64,000 nucleotides of DNA from Allacma fusca (Eukaryota > Arthropoda > Collembola > Symphypleona > Sminthuridae): contig OX359250.1 of the NCBI GenBank assembly GCA_947179485.1, forward strand, positions 18,582,539 through 18,646,538. The letters run 5' to 3'. Numbering within the stretch: the stretch's first letter is position 1; every line of letters begins with the position of its first letter. Both the position numbers and the translations under genes were made by a program. This document shows, one piece after another, positions 54,907-64,000 of this stretch. Below the pieces are notes generated by a model that did no database searches, was not told the DNA's origin, and saw only the letters and a program-made list of their open reading frames with translations.

Positions 54907-55622
54907 ATTATTTTTACATGCTGTTGTTTGATTTCTATTGTTTCTATTTACAGATTTAGCATGCTAAAAGGCAAGGATGCGCGGATACGCATAAATACGA
55001 TACCCCAAACAAGTTACATCTTTCTTTTCTATCTTTCTCTCTCTTTACAAAATTCGGTATTTCTGAATAAACTATTCTTTCCTACCAAATTTAATTATCT
55101 GCGTTCATTTTATTCATGCTACGTGTACAGATAATTATACAATCTCGTCCGTAATTAATTATCATCATAATTTAATTATCCTGCTTTACTACCTGTCCAG
55201 ATCTGGAGGACGGTTTTGCGGGCCAATTACTGTTGACCCGTCAAATATTACGTGTAGTTTGGCGGGGCACGCTCTGTATTGTAAGCACCAGTATGGTGTT
55301 CCTCCATTAAGCAACAATAAATTGTCAACCTCTGCCCGATTTTTTTTCCGATTTCCGGCAATCCAATCTACTTTAACCACCTCTATTTTTACGTTTTCGA
55401 TAAAAGAAGAAAAACAAGAAAGCACGATGCATAGATCAAGATTTGCTCGTCACAAAAGAAAATGCTAGTGGGCGTTAATGTGAAGACACGTGCATGCATT
55501 GACTTGTGGACTGTCGCTCCCGTTTTAACTTTGTAATCAATGAATTTTACTTCTGCATTAATTTATGAATGTGTAAGTTAATACTTTTGAACTTGAGTTC
55601 TCAACTGGTGTATTTTCACTGT
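54907..55622. other. AT-rich DNA between two Ty3/gypsy elements
   Basis: May include the 3' LTR of the decayed element and the start of the next 5' LTR, but without second copies neither boundary can be set. No gene seen. Confidence 0.4.
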
Positions 55623-55858
55623 TGTTATAGTGTGAGGGTTGGCTCCCCTCACTATTTGTAATATGTGTATGAGCCCCGGCTCACAGCTCCTCCGCGAGTC
55701 GACGTTAATAAAAGTAAGCAAGTCGTTATCAGGAGAAGAAGCAGGACAGTCGCATGGAGCACGCTCCTCTTTATTTTCCCATCCATTCTCTCGACTTCGG
55801 ATATTTCTCCGAATTTAGGTTTAATTAGTTGGTTACCGAAAACCGGTGACTCTTCATC

Positions 55859-57379
55859 TGGTGGAGGTGCGAGACCTTTTCTCCCTCTCCTCATTATCGC
55901 CAAGTTTTCCCCTACCACACCCGGAATTTTCCGGCTTTTCTTAGCTCTCCACGTGGCTCTCCCATCTTGGAGCTCCGGAGACCCAACTCCGATCAGAAAA
56001 ATTCGGTCCAACGGATTTACTCGGGATTACGTAAGTGGTTCCCCTTTTCTTAATTTAATACTAATCCTTGACCTTTGGTATTTAGGTTTTCTCCGGATTC
56101 GCCACGTGACCCTGCCCTCATTTTTCTACACTCACACCGCGTGGTCCTGGATTCACGACAGTCCCAGTGCCATAAGGATTTTTCGCTAGTTTTTATACGG
56201 ATAATCTTTCGAGAGATATTTTTCTCCAGCCGGGGGTTCCCGATTCTACACTCCCGGAGGCCACCTTCTCTCCGGATTTCATCAGAATTTGCCCTCCCCA
56301 TCATTGATATGCCCGTGACATATGGGGATTCTCTCAAAAATTTCTACATCATCTGAGACGACAATTTTGACCCGCCGGAGGTTCTCGTTTCTTTTGTCCT
56401 GGAGTTCATCCACCTTCTGGAGTTATCCCGAATTGCGTGCGCCATCCTGCGCTGGGTTATTACTTAATTTGGTTATTCCCATTTGGTGTGTGTGTATTCT
56501 CCGTAATTTACACTCACTCTCACTGTGTGGACTTCCCATCATTCCTGCGGAAGTACCATCTCATCTGGCAGCAGCAACACTTCACACGTCGGAGGATCCA
56601 GATTTTGTATTCCCGGAGTCACCCTCATCTCAGAGTTTCCCTGGATTTGTGTGAGTTTTCATTTAATCGTTACTTACTAACAATTATTCTATTTAGTGTC
56701 TAGGAGTTTTCCGGAATTTTCTACACTCACTGCGTGGCCCTCCCATCATCGCTGTGTACGTGTCATACGGACGTTTTCCCGGAAAATCCATCCGACCTCT
56801 ACGAAGAACACCCCCATCCGTCGGGGGCTCCCGATCCTACAGTCTCGGTGCCCACCTAGTCCCTGACGTTTCTCGAAATTTGCCTAGAATTTTCCCAACA
56901 TTTACGCTTACTCCCAACGTGTTCGAGTGGGTCCTGACTTCATTCATGTATGAGTACTACCCCTTGGATACCTACTGACTCTTCTGGACACCAACAACGC
57001 GGCATAAGTTTGGGATCCTACAGTTCAGGAACCAACCACATCTCCGGATTTTCCTTAGCGTTGCGACTTCCCTGCTGGCACGACCCACGTTCCGCCTCAC
57101 GGATATCACCAATTCTCCGGACCCGGGACCCAGTGTTGTACGGAATCTCACCAAATTATCGATTTCCCGGATGAAGTATCTCCGGTCTCATCCACTATAA
57201 CCCGGTTGGAGATTCTGACATATTCCGGTGCACATTAATCCTGAGAATTACCGACGGATTTCGTGAGTTATTTTCTTACATTTCGGTGTTTACTTTAATC
57301 ATCAGTTTGAGGTCTAGATTTTTCCGGACATTTTCACTTACCTTCCCGTGTGCCCATCCATTTCTGCTCTTACTCCATC
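55859..57379 (+). repeat. 1.5-kb gag leader with degenerate tandem units
   Basis: No conserved coding frame. A motif of the form ACACTCAC-n-CGTGG-n-CTCCCATC with CCGGA words recurs at about 55930, 56115, 56510, 56716, 56900 and 57335, spaced roughly 150-400 bases apart. It is too irregular to set unit borders by eye. Confidence 0.5.
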
Positions 57380-58618
57380 ATGGCCGACCATGATGAGACA
57401 GAAGAGGAAAAGAAGGATCGGCTCCTCCGGTCGAGGGAATCCGACGAGAAATATCGGCGCCTCGATAAATTCCGTCTGGAGGTCCGCCAATATTCCAGTC
57501 AGGAGAACCCAGCATCCTTTATTGATGCCGTGAACCATTTCTCCTCGGACCTTTTTGTCACCCATGACATGGTCATCCGGAACCTGTCTCGTCTCTTTCT
57601 GGATTCACCGGACCGGGACGTACGGGAGTGGTTCCAGTCCATCTTCCCCAGGATCCGAATGTTCCTGGACAGGAAAACGAAGTCCTCCCAGGAAATTTGG
57701 GCTTATGTTTGCGACGAATTGACCGAGCGCTTCGACCACGACCGGTTGAAGGCTGAGAAGCAGGCCGACCTGGATGCATACCGGTATCGGTCCGGTATGA
57801 CCCCTCACTCCTTCGTCGCTGGGCTCCAAAAACTCTGCTGGGACCTCGACCCTCTCATGGACGAAGAGGACATTGTGGAGAAGGCTCGCGGGAAACTTCC
57901 ACTCCGGATGGAGTCCTTGGCCATTACTCCATCCAGGAACCTTCGGGATTTGGCGAAGAACCTTAAGGGACTCCTTAAGGATCCGGAACTCAATCCCGCC
58001 ATCAGGACCGGACCTGCCCAGTCCTCCGTGGACCAGGCCCCTCAATTGGGGCCTGTATCCGTCCGTGCAATGACGGTGGTCACCTGCGACTACTGTGGTC
58101 GTCTGAACCACATCATGTCCCAGTGCCGGACAATGTTGAGGGATGTTAACGCGGGTAACACCCAACGTCTGACCGCCGTGGTCAACGCCGGGAAACAGAG
58201 TCATCCTGAGGTCAGTCCTTCGCAACCAAATAATATGGTCACTAATAATCTCTCTCTCCAGCCTCAAGCGCAACAACAGCAGTCGCCATTGCCAATGAAC
58301 AGCCGACCACCGGTAACGACCAACAATGGGGGCTCCCGTAACCAACGTGGGAATTTCCGCCGCCAGGATCAGTTCCCTCCGAATGGTCAACCCGGCTATT
58401 ATCCACCTCCGGGTAACTACAACTGTGGCTATCCCTCCCATCAGGCAGTCAGTCCGCCTCTATTTTTTTGGGACGGTCAAAATTACCGGCCTTTCCAGAT
58501 GTCGGCTCTACCGCAGCCGCCACCCCAACAAGGCTCTTGGACGCCACCGGCCCCACAACAAAACGCGGGTGCTGGCCCTACTCAGCCCCAACCTACCAAC
58601 AATCAGGGAAACTGTTAG
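57380..58618 (+). CDS. gag: gag of the Ty3/gypsy element
   Basis: 412 codons from the ATG at 57380 (the frame extends 10 codons upstream without ATG). A charged N-terminus (DETEEEKKDR), an alpha-helical capsid-like region (residues about 40-200, with a retrotransposon-gag pattern near FDHDRLKAEKQADLDAYRY), a CCHC zinc knuckle (CDYCGRLNHIMSQC) about residue 238, and a Gln/Pro/Asn-rich tail. Packages genomic RNA into virus-like particles. Its last 200 bases overlap the pol frame. Confidence 0.88.
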   Translation: MADHDETEEEKKDRLLRSRESDEKYRRLDKFRLEVRQYSSQENPASFIDAVNHFSSDLFVTHDMVIRNLSRLFLDSPDRDVREWFQSIFPRIRMFLDRKTKSSQEIWAYVCDELTERFDHDRLKAEKQADLDAYRYRSGMTPHSFVAGLQKLCWDLDPLMDEEDIVEKARGKLPLRMESLAITPSRNLRDLAKNLKGLLKDPELNPAIRTGPAQSSVDQAPQLGPVSVRAMTVVTCDYCGRLNHIMSQCRTMLRDVNAGNTQRLTAVVNAGKQSHPEVSPSQPNNMVTNNLSLQPQAQQQQSPLPMNSRPPVTTNNGGSRNQRGNFRRQDQFPPNGQPGYYPPPGNYNCGYPSHQAVSPPLFFWDGQNYRPFQMSALPQPPPQQGSWTPPAPQQNAGAGPTQPQPTNNQGNC

Positions 58619-61600
58619 GTCTGACGTGCGGGGACGTTCAGACCAAGCAGCCTCACAACATTTCCCCTCTAATTCAGCAGAGAATTAGAGAACTCAGCCT
58701 GTCAAATCGGCCTGAGTCCTCTAATTCTCCTCAAATAATGTCATCTCCTACGGGATTAAATCCCAAACTCGGAACTATCAAGAGTGCCGAGTTCACTCCG
58801 ACTCCCAATCTAATACCGGATATCTCACCTGTGGAGCGACCCGTTCACCCACCGGTCATATCAACTACGATTAATAACTCTACGGACACTCCCGTACTTC
58901 TTCCCGAGTTACCTACATCTCCCCCGCAATTAATTACAATTTCAGACGAGGCCCCCCGACCATCGTCTCCTTCTTTTGGGAGTGGATATTTATCCAACCC
59001 GTATATACTACCGAAACAATTTTTGTGCAAACGCACCCGAATGGCACTCCGGGCTATCCCGACATGCCTAGACTCGAAACATAAATTCCATACTTATTCT
59101 TTTTTCCCTAACACTATGAGTCCTCATCCTCATGACTCCGACCGCGAGATTCACGCGGAGTTCACTCGTCTCTCGCATCTCGCCTATTCTAGGAACGACA
59201 GAATTTACCAGTTACGTTTAGCTGGTTACCGTGTTCGTCTACCTGCGACGGTGGACACTGGTTCAATGATTTCCACTATGGCTTCGGCGGCTGCCGCTTA
59301 TTTGGAAAAACATTTCCCTAACTCCATTGTCATAGTTCCACATGAGCCCAAGTACTTCTCCACCATTTGTAAATCTATGAAAGGATCCTTTAACCGATCT
59401 GCAGTTTTGTTTTTTAGGATCGACGATACGCCGATGTCAAAACACAATTACAGATTTGCGATTATCGAGGAGATGGACACACTCATCCTCCTCGGGTCTA
59501 ACTTTCATGCCAAATTCGGCTTGGACATGAATGTCCGGCGGGGATACACCCGTTTTGAGGGCCTTGATCCCCTGGCTGACACCACAGCTCATTCTCCAGT
59601 CTCCGTCACCACCACTGATCATAGCCAGGTAGACTTGGATCCTCCTGTAACTGACTCCCTTGAGTCTATCCGGCGTCTTTCGGACACCTCCAAACAACAT
59701 TATCAAAGAAGACACAAATTGGCTGACTCTATGGCTCGACGCATTGCCCGCGGAGATCCTGACGTTGGCGCATTTCCTAGCCGGGAATCAGCTACCTCTA
59801 TACCTACCACTTACGATTCACGTATATGCAGTAGTTATGCCTCATTGTGTGAGGGCTCTTTAATTGCAGACTCCAATCTCCCAGGTTACTCAACGGCTCA
59901 CTCCGCTCATTCTTACTCTTCGATGTACTCTCGGGGACCTACGGAAATTAAACCGATGACCTGGCGACGCCTCACAATTTACTCAGAGCACCCTGGTTAC
60001 TCCGGGGACGTCATCCTCACATCCGACATAAACCCGGATAAGGGATTTTTATTTAAACATTCCATTTTACGTTTGCGAAATGGTAAAGCCCAAATTGCGG
60101 TCGTAAACCGTAATCCTTACCCAATTTATGTCCCATCAGTTAGATATATAGGGAAAATCGAACCTTTTACGGGTACCGAAATGAGACAAAACTCTAACCC
60201 TACTCGCTTCCCAGATCCGGATATTACTCCCTTTAAACTTCCTTTTAAGGAAGAGGAGGTCCATTTAGGATCTAATCTTACCTGTCATCAGAGGTTTGCC
60301 CTCCTTGGAATTATCAATTCCTATCTCCCAAATTTCGCCCGCTCTGACGACGAGTTGGGAGTGGTTCACTACCCTCCGGTAGTGATTAACACCGGGGATA
60401 GTAAACCATTCCATAAGTACTCGTACCGTCTGGCTCATACCGAACGACTGATCTTAGAGGAACACGTCGCTCGCAACCTAAAATTAGGAGTAATAAAGCC
60501 TTGTGTATCCCCCTATAACTCACCTGTAATTGTCGTTTCCAAAAAACCGGACGACTCCGGAGTTGCGCAACATCGGGTTTGCGTGGACATGCGTGAGCTC
60601 AACTCCAAAGTTGAGCAAAATACATATCCCATTCCACGCATCGATGATTGTCTGGACCACCTAGCAGGTTCCCAATATTTCATCACTTTAGATGCCCTCT
60701 CCGGTTTCCTCCAAATGGAACTGTCGGAGGAAAGCAAAATAAAAACTGCTTTTTCAACTCCGAAGGGGAAATTTTGTTACAACCGACTTCCCTTTGGTTA
60801 CAAAAATTCCCCAGCGGAGTTCCAAGCAATGATGGATGTAATTTTGGGTGACCTCAAAAATCGCATATGTCTTATTTATATAGACGATGTCCTGATTTTT
60901 GCGAAAACTTTCGAGGAACTCCTCACACGTTTCCGCCTGGTGATGCAACGCGCTTCCTCATTTAATTTAACGTTTAAATTGAAGAAATGTTTTTTCGGGT
61001 ATCAGGAGTTACATTTTTTAGGACATGTGATCAGTTGGGAAGGTACCCGGCCGGACCCTGCAAAAATCCAGGCGGTCTCCAACTTTCCCAGTCCCAAGAA
61101 CCTGAAGGATGTCCAGTCCTTCATCGGATTCTGTAACTATTACAGAAATTTTGTTAAGGATTTTGCCGGCAAGGCTAAGGCCCTCCACGCCCTTACACGG
61201 AAGGAAGTCCCATTTCATTGGGGTCCTGAAGAGGAGGAGGCCTTCCAATCGTTAAAATCTGCCATGACGTCCACTCCCGTCCTGGATTTTTTCGACCCCG
61301 AGGCCGAGATCCGTTTGGTAACCGACGCAAGTTATTACCGAATTGGTGGGGCTTGCGAACAATCCAGAGATGGTAAACTCTGGAAGCCGATTGCCTACAC
61401 ATCACGATTGTTAAAAGGGGCTGAATTAAATTATTCAAACCCCGAAAAGGAATGCCTTGCTATTGTTAATGCTTTTCAGGTGTTCCGCCCCTATGTTTAT
61501 GGACGCCGGGTCCAGGTGCGGACGGATAACGCCGCATTAACGTCCCTCTGCACAATGAAGGATCCTCACTCCCGTATTGCTCGGTGGCAGCTCTTTTTGG

Positions 61601-64000
61601 CGCAGCAAGAGAAGAACATCATTCACGTGCCAGGGAAACAGATTCCTCACGCAGATTGTCTCTCACGCTATCCGATTCGGTCGCTTACACTCCCAGTCCC
61701 ATATTTAACCCGTCATCAAATTACGGAGGACGAACCAGTAATTCAGGCGGTCCTCGGCGGGAATGTGGAGGCTTTTGTAGAGCACCAACAAAAAGACGCT
61801 GCCCTGAGAGCCATCATTGACGATCTTAAAATTAATGGTCAAAACGATGGATTAGCGGGTAATAAATTTTCAAAACAATTTGCACTAATTTCTGGTCTTT
61901 TGTTCCGTATAGATAACTCTTCTTGCGATCCTTACAAACTCGTCATCCCTCCAACGCTTCGGGGACCCATCCTTAAGCTGGCGCATGATGACGGTCTGGA
62001 TGGAGGACACGTCGGTCTGTACAAGACCTACCAGAAGCTCTACAGACGCTATTACTGGCGTCGCATGAAAGAGGACATCTTGGAGTACATTAAAGGATGT
62101 ACCACCTGCCAGGCTGGGAACCCACGAACAACCAAACCTCCCGGACATATGAAAATTGTCCCTCCTCCGGACAATGTTTTTACTCGGGTAGCCGTTGACT
62201 ATGCCGGGCCCCTCATAACGTCCAGGTCAGGTAATCGTTATATTTTCGTGGCAATCGACCACACCAGTAGGTTCGCCTGGGCAGCGGCCACTCCGACGGC
62301 AACAGCGGAGGACTCCGTTCGCTTGCTCAAGAAATTGATCTTTGAGCAAATTGGTGTGGTACCCCAAATTGTTTCCGATAATGGGCCCCATTTTACGGGT
62401 AAGGTGTTTACCGATTATCTCAAAAAGAAGGGCGTCCATCACATTAGGGTAATGCCTCACCATCCCGAATCGAACGGGAATGTTGAGCGCAATAACCTGG
62501 AAATTAAAAGGTACTTGAAAAAATATGTTTCCTTTCATCGGGATGACTGGGATGAATATCTGGGGAAGGCGTGTAAGAGTCACAATATGCATGTACATGC
62601 AGTGACTCAGTACACGCCCTTCAGCCTCGTCTACGCCGTCCAACCCAAGACCCAACTAGACCTCTTAACCCCGGTTATAACTATTGATTCCCCGAACTCA
62701 CCATCCCAGCTCGAAACCACTCGACGGGATCGCGTTTTTCGCGCTAACCTGAATACTACCAAGTCTCAGGAACAGCGGGCTAAACAATTTAATATTAATC
62801 GACCTGTTAATAATTTTTCTTTAGGTCAGTTGGTCTGGGTACAGGATACCACAGCCTCGGGACTTGACCTCCGATGGATCGGTCCTTATCAGATTGTCAA
62901 GGTACGCGGGGAAACGTCTTTCTCGGTCGCTTACCGGGGCAACAATCGTAGAGTCCACACCCAGAGGAACGTACACTCCCATCGGCTGAAGCCCTACCTT
63001 CCTCCGGTGGCCTGGCAAGGTCAATATGACGACATATTCGTCCACAAAACTCTGTCCGAGTTCCATCCACCCAAATCATCCGAGCGTACTATCATACGGG
63101 AACCGCCCCAGTATGCACCTGTTGTGAAAGATGTCATCTCCCAATATGGTGACAGCCAAGACTCCGGTTGCGACTCACCAATCCGGTCTCGTACTTTTTA
63201 TAATAGTGCCCGGAGCTCTTCAGGGTCAGGTAGCCCGTCAGGGGAACTAACCCATCACTCTTCGGAGGGTGAGTATTTACCTCCCAACTCAACACATACG
63301 GCGACTTTTCGCTCGCCTATCGTAACTCGACAGCGTTCGAGACGGGAATCAGGAACGGCTGAGACCCCTCCTACTATTAATACCATTGCGATTCCTACAG
63401 GTAATCCTACCCCTGTATATCACATCACTCATTTTTATAATATGCTAGGAGGGTCGCCTAATTCTTTTCCGCAGGTGGGCGCATTGCTTCCCTCGGCTCC
63501 CACCACTACCTTCCCGTCTCCAACCCCCGTTGTTGACCGGACTGGGGAAACCAACATCCCTAGCCCCACCGATGCCCCACAGTTAATAGACGCGTCAATT
63601 CCAGTAGCGAATTTTTATTCTGGTGATACCCGGGACAGCGGTCCGGAACTGCCTCCGTCTTTATCGCCCCACTCTCCGTTAGGATTTACCGTAAAATCCG
63701 ATCCTCAGGCTCGCGTTACCCCTCTTAACACTGAAACGACACCCTTTTGTTTCTCCAATGTTTCCGCTACCTGTGACCAAAATATTATGGCTCCGCCATT
63801 TCCCGGTGCCACGACGGCAAAGCCTCCGGTCAGGTCCGTGACTCCGGGGCGTATTAGTTTTAAGCCCGTCAATTATATCCCTCCGGTTTTTAACCGGAGT
63901 GCTGAAGAACTTTACTTCGCTGACCCCAATCAACCGGGTCCCACTCCCACAATCTCTTCCAATGATTACCCATTTCCTGCGAGTATTGATTATAAAATCA
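58417..64000 (+). CDS. pol: pol of the Ty3/gypsy element, open at the window end
   Basis: The frame (-1 relative to gag) is open from 58417 to 64000 with no stop; internal Mets at 59041 and 59116. Order: Pro/Ser-rich linker; aspartic protease VDTGSMIS (about 59248) and LLGSNF; reverse transcriptase with FITLDALSGF (about 60680) and YIDD at 60877-60888; RNase H TDASYY (about 61321) and ADCLSRYP (about 61650); integrase zinc finger (H-x-H about 61984, CTTC about 62098) and DDE positions in VDYAGPL (about 62195), SDNGPHF (about 62380) and ESNGNVERN (about 62467); a GQLVW / RWIGPY module (about 62825-62890). After that comes a Ser/Pro/Thr-rich extension of more than 300 codons without a chromodomain motif. 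Probably made by -1 frameshifting; a run of seven T (58463-58469) lies in the overlap. Confidence 0.88.

Larger units (their letters stand above)
55623..64000 (+). mobile_element. Ty3/gypsy retrotransposon, 5' part, runs off the window
   Basis: Begins in an LTR-like region: a possible TGTTATAG start at 55623, AATAAA at 55707-55712 and a primer-binding-site candidate TGGTGGAGGTGCG at 55859. The LTR ends are guesses because the 3' LTR is outside. Then come an unusually long leader, gag and a pol frame still open at 64000. Codon use and G+C are clearly higher than in the host genes, and both ORFs look intact, suggesting a young insertion. Confidence 0.8.

Noticed and set aside
57605..58441. 278-codon minus-strand ORF opposite the second gag
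   Set aside because: Antisense shadow of a codon-biased gag frame; no domain.

Overview
This is a stretch of animal nuclear DNA, probably arthropod and possibly a springtail or other hexapod. Host genes are split by short GT-AG introns, intergenic DNA is AT-rich, there is no operon-like layout, and the host proteins have arthropod character (an ebony/tan-type C45 hydrolase, an EGF/EB-type cysteine-rich surface protein, an ACSL3/4-type acyl-CoA synthetase). The species call is inference only.

Layout. 1-24 kb is the host-gene part: a single-coding-exon cysteine-rich membrane or GPI-anchored protein (1042-2172, +); about 8 kb with no recognisable gene; a long-chain acyl-CoA synthetase in at least 11 exons (10209-17785, +) with a hAT-type MITE in one intron; a tan-like C45 N-acyl hydrolase in 6 exons (19117-20807, -); a decayed copy of the 3' end of the acyl-CoA synthetase (about 22290-22600); and a small mitochondrial-type rhodanese in 4 exons (23275-24082, -). 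I checked splice phases by hand and they are consistent in all three multi-exon genes. The first exon(s) of the synthetase were not found.

24-64 kb is almost entirely mobile DNA: a 13-bp-TIR interval (24803-33410) enclosing a Ty3/gypsy-class LTR element with a 429-bp deletion in its 3' LTR; fragments of a GDSL-type lipase and of a transposase; a BED/hAT-like transposase remnant; a Penelope-like remnant with a GIY-YIG end; four two-ended hAT-type MITEs with 8-bp target duplications; a non-LTR retrotransposon flanked by a 1.56-kb near-identical direct repeat; a decayed Ty3/gypsy pol; and the 5' part of another Ty3/gypsy element with open gag and pol that runs off the window end.

The most unusual theme is a set of hAT-type elements that share one plan (8-bp target duplication, short TIR, subterminal regions filled with a tandem, partly self-complementary short word) while each family uses a different word: GGGTAC, GGGAC, GATTC, GAATTCC, GGTTTAAACC. 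The second is the LINE whose flanking repeats behave like a target-site duplication two orders of magnitude longer than usual.
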